Assembly: GCA_963921935.1 (NCBI GenBank)
Contig: OY998175.1
Span: 261,943,709 to 262,007,708 of the forward strand
Direction of reading: 5' to 3'
Source: Galeruca laticollis
Taxonomy: Eukaryota; Arthropoda; Insecta; Coleoptera; Chrysomelidae
DNA: 64,000 bases
The position numbers were made by a program, and so were the translations under genes. This document shows, piece by piece, positions 23,698 to 35,537 of the stretch. A model generated the notes under the pieces. It was not told the origin of the DNA, made no database searches, and worked only from the letters and a program-made list of their open reading frames with translations. How positions within the stretch are numbered: position 1 is the first letter of the stretch; every line of letters begins with the position of its first letter.

Positions 23698-24720
23698 TTA
23701 AACGTGTGGAAGATTTTTACATGCAACCGTTTTCACAAACATAAAGCGAGAAATAACATGTTTCCTATATTGATCCAAATGATCATTAATGAAATTAATT
23801 TTAACATTAATAGTTTTTTTGGTTTTTTTCTGGCTTTGGTTTGCCGAACGAATTTTCGCGTATACCTCCGTTTGTAAATCCAATAACACACTAGTAAATT
23901 GAACAATGTTTGGATGTGCTTTGTAAAAATGCGAAATGCGAATGAAAACTCTCACAAGAATTCGTTGTTCTCTTAAAAAAAGATACATTATTTGCCCAAA
24001 TAAGTGGTGGAAATATCGAATTTTGCGTTATATATGTTTTATTGACATAATTTCGGAATTCTATAACTCTTTCGTCATTCGGAAGCAAAAAATGTAGTTC
24101 ATTATAAAAAAATTCTACAACTTCCTCAGGACTAAGATACATAATACCGAAATGTACTTTTAAGTATTCGCCAATTACAGAACCTTTCTGTCTGTACTCT
24201 TGTACCAAATGAAACTCCTGAATTTTACGAAACCAAGCTTGACAGAGATGAAATTTACAACCAAAAAGAATTTGATCTCTGCCAAAACATTCATATATAG
24301 CGTTATGAATGCTTAGTTCAAAATCTACTACGACTTCTTCAGGTTGAAAATTTAAGCCTACTTCTTTACATTTTTATCTTAAAATTAAAACCCAATTTGA
24401 ATATGTTTGACTTGATTTGTCCGGCAGCGAACAAAAAACAAGAGGTACGTAATAGCCGTTTTTAAAACCATGAATGGTAAACATTTGGTAAAAAGAAATT
24501 GAACAGTATTTAAAAGTCCCATCCATCAAAATACAATCCGAATTACATAAAAAATTAAGGTTGGAAAAACAGGATAACACAATAATTTTAAATACCTAGT
24601 CTGCTGTTAATATAAATTCCTCTTCTCGGTTCGTTCGTAATTGTAATTCACGAACACTATTAAATACTTCTTCCTGATTTTTAGGCAATAGTGTAAGTGC
24701 ATCAACATCCTTTCCCTAAT
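23698..24720 (-). pseudogene. MULE transposase, broken
   Basis: On the minus strand the order is RELQLRTNREEEFI, ILMDGTFKYCSISFYQMFTIHG (Asp 1), YVPLVFCSLPDKSSQTYSNW, VVDFELSIHNAI (Asp 2), FGCKFHLCQAWFRKIQEF (CxxHxxQ-type motif), and RTTNSCESFHSHF (Glu), the DDE signature of the MULE domain. The last part (about 23900-23698) is the Lys-rich C-terminus ending CKNLPHV. Frameshifts or stops occur at about 24580, 24375 and 23900-23980, so the gene is dead. It fills most of the element between the inverted ends. Confidence 0.85.
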
Positions 24721-25279
24721 CCCCTAAATATCGATCAAAACAATCAAGATTTCTTCAAAATATTTAATTCAAGAAATCTTTGGAACCTTTCAGAAATATA
24801 CATAATTCTATGGGCCTCCGATTTTATCTATTATAAACCCTAATGACTCTAATAGGATTAAACTAAATGGTTGCGGCACAGTTCAAACATTTCAGTCATC
24901 CTCAAATTGATACAAGTCAGGTAAAATTTTATTTTGTGGCAGAGTTCGGATATGCCTGTTTATTCATTATATTTTTTATTTGTATTACTCCTATATGTAG
25001 TGTTTGGGGAATTTTTCTCAGAAATTTTAAATGGCAAGTGGCCTACTGTAATCGGCTTAATACGATTACACCTATTTACAGATTATTCGATTATTGAGAG
25101 GGATTTTCCAAACAACCCAGTTTTCTTAGAAACATTATCGGGAATATTATTTTAAAAGAAAGTAGGTACACTAAATCAGTACTTAGTATTAGTTCTTTGA
25201 GTAAAGTTGTATGAAGTTGTATGGTTGTCATAATATTGTAAACAGTTGGAATATATTTAAAACATTTGTTGAATGTTGA

Positions 25280-26635
25280 TTGTGCAAGTACCAAACAATG
25301 TCGATAAGCCAAGGACCATCTAAACGACCAAAAACAGGTCCATTATCTTTAAATGAAAAAACTCTGATATTGAATTGTTATATATCATTGAAAAACAAGG
25401 ATCCAAGTGCAAGTGTTGATGATATTGTGGAATTAACGGCTGCTATGTTGTGTGTTGCTAAATCAACAATTTATAGATTACTAAAAGAAAGCAAGAATGG
25501 AACTCTTCAACCCCCTTAAACTCCTTCAGGCCGAAAACCAATTGAGATCGATGACTTATTAAAACAAAGACCAAGGCGTAAAGTCCATGGATTTTACTTA
25601 CGAAAGGAAATTACAACACTTGACAAAATTATGACATCAGTGCAAGAAGATACGGACTATCCAAAATTCTCCAGAATGACATTATGCAAACTTTTGGAAG
25701 ATGTGGGTCTCAGATATACAAAACATAATAGAAAATGTCTCTTGATAGATAGACCGGAAATAGTTTTTTGGAGAAGAGACTATTTAAGAAGCATTCGACA
25801 TGCCAGAGAACAAAATTTGAAAATATTCTACTTAGACGAAACATGGATAAATGCTGGATATACAGTTTCCAAATCTTGGCAAGATGAAAACATTAAAAGC
25901 CGAAGGCAGGCATCCGTGGAAGGTTTGTCGTTAGGTTTGCAGCCACCATCTGGAAAAGGAAAAAGACTTATCATTGTCCATATTGGAAGTTCTGGAGGTT
26001 TTGTTGATGGTGGATTATTAATTTTTATTTCAAAACGCACGGAGGACTATCACGAAGATATGAATGGGGATGTCTTCGAGGAATGGTTTGTTCAAATGTT
26101 GGATCTGATTCCAAAAGGGGCTGTTATTGTTATGGACAACGCAAGTTACCATTCACGGTTACGAGAAGCATTGCCCACAAGTCGTTTGCTTAAAGCAGAG
26201 CTTTTGGAGTGGCTTATTTCGAAAAATATTAAGTTTCCAAAAGATCCACTAAGGAAAGAACTATACAGAATTGCAAAAATAAACAAGAATAAATGCAAAA
26301 CCTACATTGTAGAAGAAATGGCTTCTTCTCGTGGTATATCAGTTCTTCGACTTCCCCCTTATCATTGTGAACTTAATCCCATAGAATTAATATGGGCTCA
26401 GGTGAAGGGGGAAGTTGGAAAGAAAAATACTACTTTTAAAATAAACGATGTTGTGAAATTGTTTGAGAGTGCTGTAAGTCATGTGAGTAAGGAAAATTGG
26501 ACAAACTGTATCGAGCATGTTATCAAAGTAGAGGCAAATATGTGGAAAATTGACAATATTTGTGATGATTTAATCGACCCTATTATTATTAATGTCAACA
26601 ACGATTCTTCCTCTTCCGAGTCGGATATAGAATAA
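25280..26635 (+). pseudogene. DD82E-type DDE transposase, 451 codons with one in-frame stop
   Basis: One frame runs from ATG 25280 to TAA 26635; the only interruption is TAA at 25517-25519. N-terminal residues 10-75 form a helix-turn-helix-like domain (LSLNEKTLILNCYISL, AKSTIYRLLKESKNG), followed by TLCKLLEDVGLRYTKH. The catalytic core has IFYLDETWINAGY (Asp 1), VIVMDNASYHSRLREA (Asp 2) and LRLPPYHCELNPIELIWAQV (Glu). I count 82 residues between Asp 2 and Glu, the spacing of the group called DD82E or Sailor (from memory). The acidic Ser/Asp/Glu tail resembles that of the 19-kb copy. No intron is apparent. Confidence 0.85.
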
Positions 26636-26639
26636 AATG

Positions 26640-27300
26640 TATTCCAAAAATTATTTCTTTTCATTTTTTATTATATTATAATTTAAAACGTTTTTTTTCC
26701 CAAAATACACACCACTGCATTGCGTTATTGCTTATCTGCTAATCCTTTAACAATGAATAAACCCTAAACTTTGCTACAACTGAAACAAATACGGGGTCGA
26801 TCTACCTGGTTTTTAGATTTACGGAAGAAATGTAATTTAAAGTAAGAGATTTATCAAAAATTTCATGGTGCTCCCTGTAAAGGTTTTGCATACTTAATTA
26901 GGGTTTATTACTCCTCGTACTTTTTGTACATACTATAGTGACTATTACATACTCCTTTTTTTATGAATGTTTCTAACACTAATTAACATGAATTCTTTTA
27001 TCTATATCTAAAATTTGAATTTAACAGATATTAATATTGTGAATAGCTGCTTAAATTTCAATTTATAATTAATCCAATATATATCATTACTCCCTTTTTT
27101 ATGCAGTACTGAATTTCATTGTAATTCTATGTTTGTTCGTTATTTCATATTTAGCATACTTTAACTCATCTATCTTAACCTACTAGTAACCAAAAACTAT
27201 TATATAAACATTTGTACACTAATAATATTATCTATTCCTCATTATTTTCGTTTTTACTTATGAATAGTATTTATAGATATGTTCTATGTTGAATATGGCC
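26640..27300. other. AT-rich spacer between DD82E transposase and gypsy element
   Basis: No gene. TTTATTACTCC at about 26905 is a candidate right end of the DD82E element. No 3' LTR of the following gypsy element was recognised here. Confidence 0.4.
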
Positions 27301-27304
27301 CTTA

Positions 27305-28140
27305 ATATTACTGTTCCTGGATACATCAATCGATAACTGTTTTGAGCGTTTTAGGTATCAACTGTATAGGGACCTTCAAATGGATATAGTAGTTTAGCTG
27401 TTTTTCATCTTTCTACGGTGATTTTGAAGATTTTATAATAACCATTTCTCCTTTATTGAACCTAGTATTCTTATTTTTCTTGGTTCTTAATATGTCTTTC
27501 TGCATTTCGTAGTATTATTCGATTGACTTTTTCTAATACATCCATCATCGTTGAATCTCTATTTACTATCCAGTGACGTTCTGCTTGTTTTCCCTTCAGT
27601 ATATAAATAGGACTCTCATCAGTCACTCCATGTGGTAATTCGTTTATAAACTTCTCTATTTTCATTAATTGTTCATCCCATTTTGTTTGATTTTCGTGAC
27701 ATGAAATTCTTAAATAGTTTATGATTTCTCTTATATATAGTTCCGCAGGATTTGAACTTGGTCTACGAATACTCGTGAATTGTAATTTTATTTGTTTGTC
27801 ATTACAATACTGTTTTAATTTTTTGCTCTCAAAATAAGTTGCATGGTCAAGTATTACTTTCTCTGGTATTCCAATTTCTTCCATGTACATTTTAAAACAA
27901 TAAATCACAACTTTGCATTCGTCCGCTTACATGGAAATACTTTTACATATTCACTGCACACATCCACCATTACCAATAAATGCTTATTTCCCGTAGTACT
28001 TCTAATTAGATTTCCCTTGAAATCAATTGATACTATTTGTAATGGTTTACTAGCTATTATGGATTTTGCTGTCATATAATTATGATAATTCTTTTCTTCA
28101 CCTAATTGACAAATTTTACAATATTTATATATTTCTTTAC
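27305..28140 (-). pseudogene. gypsy integrase
   Basis: The longest open piece (27908-27471) contains VILDHATYFES (second catalytic Asp), LQFTSIRRPSSNPAELYIREI (catalytic Glu) and the core C-terminal helix region. Upstream in a broken frame lies the first-Asp strand and a Cys-containing zinc region (about 28140-27915); downstream, PFEGPYTV at about 27390-27370 marks the C-terminal domain. Integrase would join the cDNA to host DNA. Frames are broken on both sides of the core. Confidence 0.8.
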
Positions 28141-28329
28141 CGATACTTAATCTTTCCTCGATATATAATACCCTCTAAATAATATCCACAATTTTCTTGT
28201 TCCAATATGTCCATTCTATTCATGTAAATGCATATTCATTTGTTATTACATATACTTCTCTATCCTCTATTTTCTTATACCATATGTCGTCTATTTTATA
28301 TGTGATTTGATTTTCTCATCTTCCATATG

Positions 28330-28901
28330 TCATTGATCTTTTTCAACTTTTTCCAGTGTAAATATTCCTTCCGTTTGATGTAATGTATTCACTTCTATTT
28401 GAAATTTCCTTGCTTCCTTTCCTTTATCTTTTACTTTACTCAATGCATCTGCCACAATATTCAATTTTCCTGTTACATATTTTATGTGAAATTCATATTC
28501 TTGTAAAATATCCATTTTTAATATCGATGATCCGTTTTAAGAATAAATTTTGCTCCTAACAGGAAAAATCTCAATTTACTTATGCAGAATACCACACTAG
28601 CCATTTCCAGCTCAGTAATGGAATATTTTCTTTCAGCCGCCTGTGTTACCCTAGATATAAAACTTATTGGAACTTTCTCTTCATCCTGAATTTCTATTAT
28701 TACTCTGGCTAATTTTTCCATGGATGTATCTGTTTTCAAGATGAAAGGTTCATCATACTGGGGGTGGTGAACCTTAAGCTTATTTAAAAATACTTCCTTC
28801 AAATCCTGGAAAGCTTCATCCCTTCTTTTATTCCATTTCCATTTTGTCTCCTCTCTCAACAACTCAATTAGAAGAAAATCTTTTCTACTCAAATCGGGCA
28901 T
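28330..28901 (-). pseudogene. gypsy RNase H
   Basis: The first open piece (28901-28518) has FQDLKEVFLNKLKVHHPQYD, FILKTDTSMEKLARVI (DAS changed to DTS), ISFISRVTQAAERKYSITELE (catalytic Glu) and AKFILKTDH. After a stop near the Asp-His, the second piece (28515-28330) reads MDILQEYEFHIKYVTGKLN and IVADALSKV, the closing motif of RNase H in Ty3/gypsy pol. It lies between RT and integrase as expected. Confidence 0.8.
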
Positions 28902-29515
28902 TTATCTTGTAAAATAATTTAAAGCACCTAAGAATCTCCTCAAGATTCTCAAATTATTGGGTGTTTGATATTCCAATATCGCGCTAACCCGCTCTGGATT
29001 AATCGTTACTCCTGTATCACTTAGAACATATCCCAAATAGGCCACTTCTCTTTTATAAACCTGGCATTTATCCAAATATAGTTTTAAACCAGCTTCCTCC
29101 AATTCTTTTAATATTGTTTCTAAATCTTCTTGATGTTTTTCATCTGTTTCAGAAAAAATAAGTATATCATCTATGTAGTGAAGTGTGAAGTCTTCATATT
29201 GATTCAATATGGTGTGTAAAGTTCGTACAAGAGCTGCACAAAAGCTCTGTAACTCAAATGGTACTACAAAAAATTTATATATAATTCCATCCACAATAAA
29301 AACAGTATATGCCTACTTGCTCCTGTTTTCTTTTTAACACATGTGATGGCACTAATATATTGTGAATTTGATCTTTCTATTATCCCATCATTTAACATTT
29401 TTGTGATTTTTTGATATACTTCTGTCTTTAATCTATATAGTATTGGATTTGTTTTTATTTTGAAATTATTAATCTTCGGTATTACTTCCAATTTGTGTAC
29501 ATATCGAGATGCCAC
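28902..29515 (-). pseudogene. gypsy reverse transcriptase with a deletion in the palm
   Basis: The first piece (29515-29264) has PILYRLKTEVYQKITKML, NDGIIERSNSQY and CVKKKTG, then jumps; the block holding the first catalytic Asp is missing. The second piece (29294-28902) begins just before VVPFELQSFCAALVRTLH and carries TLHYIDDILIFSE with both catalytic Asps, DKCQVYKREVAYLGYVLS and LRRFLGALNYF. So the YIDD box survives but the fold is incomplete. Confidence 0.85.
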
Positions 29516-29779
29516 ACATACTTCATTATTAAATAATCTTTTATGATGCTGTAAAAGTCCATATACTCTATCATAGTATTCCTAATTACACAAATCTTCT
29601 GTAACATTCAATTCTTCTCCTTATATTTGATTTATATGTCCTATATTAATTTTTTGTTCATTAATCTTCATCTGTTATTTTATTTAATAAAAGGTATATA
29701 ATTAATTCTTTATATCTAATAGATCCTTGATTATAATCAATATCTATTCTATGCCTATTTAATTAATCATTTCCTAATA

Positions 29780-30060
29780 TTATATCGTATTTTGAATTTT
29801 TAATCACTGATAATTATACTGGCATATCTTCTTTATCAACCATTAAATTAATCATGAGTGTTTGGTTTGTCTCATACAATTTTTCATCATTCTCCCCTAC
29901 TAATGATATCTTGTTAGTTCTAATCACCCTATTATTATCCTCTTTTACAATTTCGTATCAGATTTTTATTTATTATTGAAACTTCAGACTCTGTATCTAA
30001 TAAAATTTTGCATTTTACATCTAATAAATACCCTTCTATAAAAATTAGTTTAAGTACTTC
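29780..30060 (-). pseudogene. gypsy protease remnant
   Basis: The minus-strand frame around 29970-30060 reads VKCKILLDTESEVSIINK. The catalytic DTG (29989-29997) is DTE, which would abolish activity. Stops crowd the rest. It sits between gag and RT, as expected. Confidence 0.55.
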
Positions 30061-30159
30061 ATCAAATTGATAATGAGAACAATAGATAATATAATGTACG
30101 TAAAAACGATTTATGTGAAATTTTGAGCCACATTTGGATCCTCATAATTACTTAATATT

Positions 30160-31143
30160 TCGTGAACTTCGATTATGTTATTCACCCGTCTTCTTTCTTC
30201 TACTCTGTTAGTTTCCTTATCGCAGTTTCTTTCTCGATTTTGTTGATAATTATTTCTTCTTTCATAATAATTTCGTCTTTAGTGATAATTTCTTCTTTCA
30301 ATATAATTATTTCTAGTTTCCCCTCTATTCTGTTGCCAATTTCCATTCCGTTTTTCATTATTGTTTCTTCATTCAGAATTTCCTTGGTTCCCTCGGTTTC
30401 CATAATATTTATTACCATTATATCTATCTCCATTTCCATAGTATTTATCTCCATTTCCTTGGTTTCTCCTATTTTAAAAATTCCTATTTCCAAAGTTTCT
30501 ATTTTCATTTCTATCATAGTTATGAGCATATTCCACGAAGTAAGGGTCGAGACAGTCAATTTCTATCATAGTTATCTCTTCTAAAGTCTCTCGGTCTATA
30601 ATTTCTTGTATCTTCACTCCTGTTTTGATATCTACGAGTTCCGATTTTGTTTTGGATACGCCTTTCCACCCTTTGTAAGTAGCTCGATATATTATCTCTA
30701 GTTTTGATATTATGGAGTGCTATGGTCTCCGACACCTCAGCATTGAAATGTCTTCCGACATATAATACCAGTTCCTCCCCTTTCATGACTGGTTCCATAT
30801 ATTGAGCCATGTTGTACGATAGCATTGCATACGAATTTAAATTTCTACCCTTATTATGATCAAATTTGCCAGAATACAGCTTCTCCCTAAAATTTGCCTG
30901 ATGAATTTCTCCCCAGAAATGTGCTAGAAATTGAATTACAAAATCAAATATCCTTATCATCTGCTCTTCTTTATTACAAAACCAGAGTAATGCGTGTCCA
31001 GCTAACATTCCTCTGATGACTATCTTCTTCTCCACAATATATTTTATTCCCTTGTTTCTAATGTTATAATTCCTAATGAAAACTTTTGGATGGATTATAT
31101 TCATATTTCCGGTATATACGATTCCTCCTCCATTCCGTCTCAT
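30160..31143 (-). pseudogene. gypsy gag: capsid and Arg/Asn-rich nucleocapsid
   Basis: The open piece 31143-30556 (195 codons) holds the capsid: IRGMLAGHALLWFCNKEEQ, FVIQFLAHFWGEIHQANFRE and SSYLQRVERRIQNK, followed by an Arg/Asn/Tyr-rich tail (NRSEDTRNYRPRDFRRDNYD). The tail continues to about 30160 as imperfect NNY/RRN repeats in shifting frames. At 30521-30563 it contains a 43-bp sequence that is also found at 60292 (see findings). No zinc knuckle is visible. Confidence 0.7.
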
Positions 31144-31199
31144 ATTATCTTCTATAACTTATTCTGTTTCTGGTAGTTCCCTATTCATTTCCTCCAATC

Positions 31200-31998
31200 C
31201 TCTATCAAATAACCTCATATTCTCACACTTTTTTTGCAAATTCCAGTTTGTTCTTCTACCCTTACATTTAAATCATTGATTTTCTTGTCCACATTCTGTT
31301 GATGCTTTTGTATTACTTCTTCATTTGTTTGTCATTGTAATTTTAAATATTGTTTTTCTTAAGTTATATTCCCATTGTGTTTATTTACTTCTATTTCAAT
31401 AGCTTCCGATTAATTCTGTTCCAAACATCAACGTATTTCTTGAATTTCTTCTACGACTTGTTTTTCAATTTCTTCCCTGATTTTGATTGAACTTTCTTGG
31501 ATTTCAATTCTCAAATTCTCATTTTGGTTTTCCATATCATCTTGCACATTATCATTTTCTTTAAACTGTTCATTCTTCTCCTCAAGTTTTTCAATTCCCT
31601 TAATACTTTATGATTTCATCAATTTTCTTTTCCAAATTGTATATGTTCCGATTCATCTGTCCATTTTTCCTTTCAAATTAACCTGTATTCTGTTCATATC
31701 TTAGTTCAAATTTTCAATAATCTCATCCATTTAACTATCCCCTCATGTTATTAATATCACCCCTCATGTGAATTAAAAATTCCATAATTTAATCATTACT
31801 GCTTGTCCATTATTTTCTCCTATCCTCTTGTTCTTCTGCTTCTTCTCCTGTCATATCTCCTTCTGATTGTTGTATTCCTTTTTCTTAGTACTGCACCTGA
31901 AAATCACCCATTCCATGTCTTCATTCTTCTCTTTCCTCATCTGAACCCCCTTCTGCACCTACCCGTTTTCCATCCCTGAATGTCATTTTTTTCTCCAT
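31200..31998 (-). pseudogene. gypsy gag N-terminal coiled-coil region
   Basis: From the likely ATG at 31996-31998 (MEKKMTFRDGKRVGAEGGSD) the frame carries GDFQVQY and long Glu/Lys/Asn/Ile-rich helical stretches (NxQNEEL, MEIENMK types) interrupted by stops. The same start and organisation are seen at 53608-52680, where the frame is better preserved, which supports this start. It lies just 3' of the degenerate primer site. Confidence 0.6.
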
Positions 31999-32096
31999 TT
32001 CATTTGATTAATCCTATTATAGTTAATAAACAAAATTTCAATATTATTATATAACTTTTTTTAATGATTTTTCAATACTTATAACGCTTTTTATTC

Positions 32097-32115
32097 GTCT
32101 CACGTTTGGCCGACA
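32097..32115 (-). promoter_or_regulatory. degenerate tRNA-Lys-type primer-binding site
   Basis: On the minus strand TGTCGGCCAAACGTGAGAC aligns with the better-preserved TGGCGCCGAACGTGGGGC at 53650-53667; five or so changes. It marks the end of the 5' LTR at 32116. Confidence 0.5.
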
Positions 32116-32690
32116 ATTATTATTATATATTTAAATAATTTTTTTATTATTATCTTCATTATATATTCAATTATGTTAATTTAATTGTAAAATAATTCGG
32201 CTAGCTCACTTATAAATAATCTGGGCATGAAAATCTACACTCTTTGGGTTCAGGAATTTATTAATGATTTTATAACATGGATTTGTCCGTTTTCCCAATA
32301 TTTAATGAGAACAAATTGAATTATTATATTCCAGTCCGATACGCCTATGGCATGGATCCTTTTACTGTGTTTAACAATAATCTTTTTATTACTGTTAAGA
32401 ATAGGCTAGAACCAACCCTGTTGTCACGAATACCAATTGTCAGCTGTGATCAATGGAAATAATGAAATAACTTACAACATTTTAATACAAAAAAGTATTT
32501 AAATGAACAGAGAGAATTTCATATATTTTACAAAATAGGCGTTTAACGAGTAAATGAAATGTTTAAATTTAGACATTTACAGTTACGAATTACTTATATT
32601 CTGGTCAGGTAAAATTTTTCTGTTTAATATTTATCGTTTCTTCAATTGGTACCAATAAAAATTCTAATTCATTCATATAATAATTAGAAT
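32116..32690 (-). repeat. 5' LTR of the 27-32 kb gypsy element
   Basis: Begins after the primer site and contains the block shared with 3138-3455 (from about 32338) and a block shared with 53668-53870 (GGGCATGA, CTCTTTgGGTTCaGG-type matches at about 32222-32265). The outer end at about 32690 is estimated from the end of the similarity to the 3.1-3.5 kb copy. Confidence 0.65.
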
Positions 32691-32830
32691 CAAAGTAATG
32701 GTTTTATAATCTTATTTTTGTAATTTCGTAGAATAAAATGAACATATCAATAAAAATCTTCTCTTAACAAATTATCTCTACTATACTCTAAGAATAAACG
32801 TAAGAAAAAGGAGAAGAAACTAGCACTTAC

Positions 32831-32920
32831 AGTTTTTCTGAAGCACCGCGCTTCTTTCCGACTTTTCTCAGCTTCCCTGGTACCACTGAAGGGTTGGTTC
32901 TCACGCAGATGTTGAATCGC
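32831..32920 (-). CDS. candidate internal exon, 90 bp, host-gene-like
   Basis: On the minus strand, AATTTTAG precedes the exon and GTAAGT follows it (ACTTAC at 32825-32830 on +), both near consensus. The 90 bp keep phase and are open in two frames, one reading AIQHLRENQPFSGTREAEKS and the other a basic RFNICVRTNPSVVPGKLRKV then GKKRGASEK. GC content is clearly above the flanks. I do not recognise the protein. It could be an exon of a gene whose other exons lie outside the window, or an old transposon exon. Confidence 0.35.
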
Positions 32921-35430
32921 CTAAAATTGTGGAAAGTGTATATGCGTGATACGAAAGTCTTTTCACAACCTGCGCGAATCCTATTGACTGCGCCAATTAT
33001 GAATTCTCTTTTAAACCTAGAATGCCAAACCTTATTTTTTTACGGTAAAACGAAGCCATGAAAATTTCACGTGTTTAAAAGAAGACAACCAAATATTTTT
33101 AATAAAAGTAATTATTTCGGTATTGTAACTTGAAAAACGTATTAAACGGTATAGAAAATAGAAAATAACGTAGATATGAGAATTGTTCCTCAAATAATTC
33201 ATGTACACCTCAGGATTTTCCTTTATCCTTTCTGGTAATTGTGTTGACAAAGGTCCCAGATTTTCTCCCCTTAAAACACATGGTTTTTCCCACCAACGAC
33301 TTTTAACGCGTCAGTTGTCAAAATAAAGGTAAGTTTAGGTATTAGTCAACGTGAAATAATTATGTCAATGCCTCCGCGTATAATATTTGCATGCCTTCTC
33401 AAACTAGACATGAAACCACCTCTAGTTGTCCCTTACACCTTTCCAAATACACGAAATATAAGAAGGAACAGTGCCTAATTACAATTCACGGGAAGTGAAT
33501 TTAGCAACGTAAATGAAAATATGTAAGGAAGCGTGAACACCCTGGATTATTTCACTCTGAGTGGATTTATTTTGAATGTACCTACATCAAAATTGATATA
33601 GTGTCAACTCAGTTTCAGAGACGGTTAGTTCAGTTGAAAACGTTGATTGTCGGCCAGAGAGACGTACCTATGATTAATCACATTCCGATAGCCTATGATT
33701 TGACTACTATAAGTGTTATGCAACGTTGCCGGCCCACATGAAATTTCATTTAAAATGTGAAATTAACGGCAGCTTATTCCTCGATATCGTTGTCCATTGT
33801 GAAAATCGTGATATATTTTTAAATAAACTATCAAAATGAAACTCTCTCAAAAACTTGACTGTGCTACCTCAATCAAATATGAGTGTTAACCAAACAGCTC
33901 ATTTTATTTTTATAGAAGTCATACATGTTATTTTCTGGAAACCAGGCCTGTAGTAGGGCGGGTTGAGAAATGTTTTTTGGAAAATTGAATTGGTATAGTT
34001 ATACAAAGTTAAAGAGTATAAAGAAATATGCGCTAATTGTTTTTTTGAATTTTGGATTTATTTTCAAACACGCCCATAGGCGTTAAATAGGGAACATTTC
34101 CAAGGTCATGTATCGTTTTGGGTATAGCGCCAAAAAGTTAGGAATCCATGTATATAGTAACCAAAAGAAAAGATGGAGGTAATTAAATAATTTTTCACCC
34201 GCCCCAGTTCCAATAAAATATATAGTAACAGCTCTTCGCTTCAGTATCTAACGGACTGTCTACTATCATCACAATGATTATTTTTTTTAATATAATAATC
34301 AAAATGTCTTTTCAACTACTCAACCCAGAACTCACCACGAGGGGGTAGCTGTTTACCGAATTCCACCCACCTCCTTCCTCCCTACATCCTCCCTTATTCT
34401 TACTCTAATAGTAGATCCAAACTTACGCTAAAGAATTGATTTTTGTTTTCCAATGGTGGAAAATCACTTCTTGTATCAAATTTCACGCCAATGTACTGGT
34501 CATGACCACAAACTTTGCTTGATGTGTTAGTAATTATCGCTCGAATGCTTGAAGGTGACATAGAAATATTTTAATGGTGATGATGGTTTTGTTCTGAAGT
34601 GCTGCCATTTAAGTGTCGTTGGAAATATTCGTTGTAAAAGGTGGTTCGGTAACAGTACATTTGTCCCAATGACTTAAGTCGATATAGTAATCAAAAGCTC
34701 AGAGCGGGTATTTTAAATACCCTCAACTTTTCCGTATCTTCAGAATGTCTAGCATTCGAAATTCGACCAATCACAACTTCGCTTATATGGCACCGAGAAT
34801 CTACTATCATGGCTAACAAAATAAGCGTTTGTCCTAATAACATTATCAATAATCTTCTTTGTCTGGAAATCCTCTGGAGATACATCAATTTCTATAGATG
34901 CTGTGCTCTAAACTATAGTGGGTACCAACCCCGAGGATCAGAAACAATTCCTACGAACTGATATGAACTCAACTGTGTCGATGTTGATACAACACGAACA
35001 ATTGCTTAATTAATTATTATATCATAATAAACAAAACACATGTTAGTAAGATATAGTTTCAACTAATTGTGAACGTATTTAAAAACATTATACAAATATT
35101 TACTATAAAAATAAGAATGATAAACATCTAGGAATCAATTGATATTCTGTTCTGTTTTTATCGTTACTAATGAATCACAATGTATGTTGTATGTCAAGTA
35201 TTAGATTAATTTAAGTTTTATTTAGTGTATAGATAAAATCCAGTGTTACTTGTCAAGATGATTAATTCCACCCTATAATCCAGATTGGGGGTATGTCCGC
35301 AATTACTTTAATTCATAGAATCATCTTGAAATTTATGGTTGTTATCCCTCCTAACAACTATCAACATTACATACGACACATGATTATCCTGCTATAATCC
35401 ACTCCATAACTAAATATATATCACATGGCG
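32921..35430. other. AT-rich intergenic DNA, no gene recognised
   Basis: Includes a region with runs such as CACGAGGGGGTAG near 34340 but no coding domain, RNA gene or paired repeat that I can support. Confidence 0.5.
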
Positions 35431-35433
35431 ATT

Positions 35434-35537
35434 CTGCAAACCAAAGTTATTAATTGATCCTGCAACCTAAAGGTATTTATTGATCCTACAAACGAGAGGT
35501 ATTTATTGATGCTGCGAACTAAAGGTATTTCGAATAA
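35434..35537. repeat. four tandem 26-bp units
   Basis: Units start at 35434, 35460, 35486 and 35512; consensus CTGCAAACTAAAGGTATTTA plus TTGATC, with a few changes each. They lie about 400 bp upstream of the gag remnant and may be part of that element's leader. Confidence 0.85.

Larger units (their letters stand above)
23296..24957 (-). mobile_element. Mutator-like (MULE) transposon with 8-bp target duplication
   Basis: A perfect 21-bp inverted repeat lies at 23301-23321 and 24932-24952 (TATCCGAACTCTGCCACAAA plus one A). Each end has a second diverged copy of GAACTCTGCCA about 30-50 bp further in. GTTTATTC occurs at 23288-23295 and 24958-24965, giving an 8-bp target duplication, as is normal for Mutator-like elements. 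The MULE transposase is on the minus strand between the ends. Confidence 0.85.
27305..32690 (-). mobile_element. Ty3/gypsy retrotransposon, nearly complete but decayed, 3' LTR missing
   Basis: On the minus strand the order is 5' LTR (about 32690-32116), degenerate primer site, gag, protease, RT, RNase H and integrase, ending at about 27305 with a GPYTVDT-type integrase tail. Related pieces occur at 3138-3455 (LTR) and 52680-53870 (gag start, primer site, LTR). All domains carry frameshifts, deletions or stops. Confidence 0.85.

Noticed and set aside
30200..30559. 119-codon Met/Glu/Ile-rich minus ORF
   Set aside because: A shifted frame of the repetitive gag tail, not a separate protein.
30162..30584. 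140-codon Ser/Ile/Phe-rich + ORF resembling a membrane protein
   Set aside because: Antisense of the Asn/Arg-rich gag nucleocapsid region.
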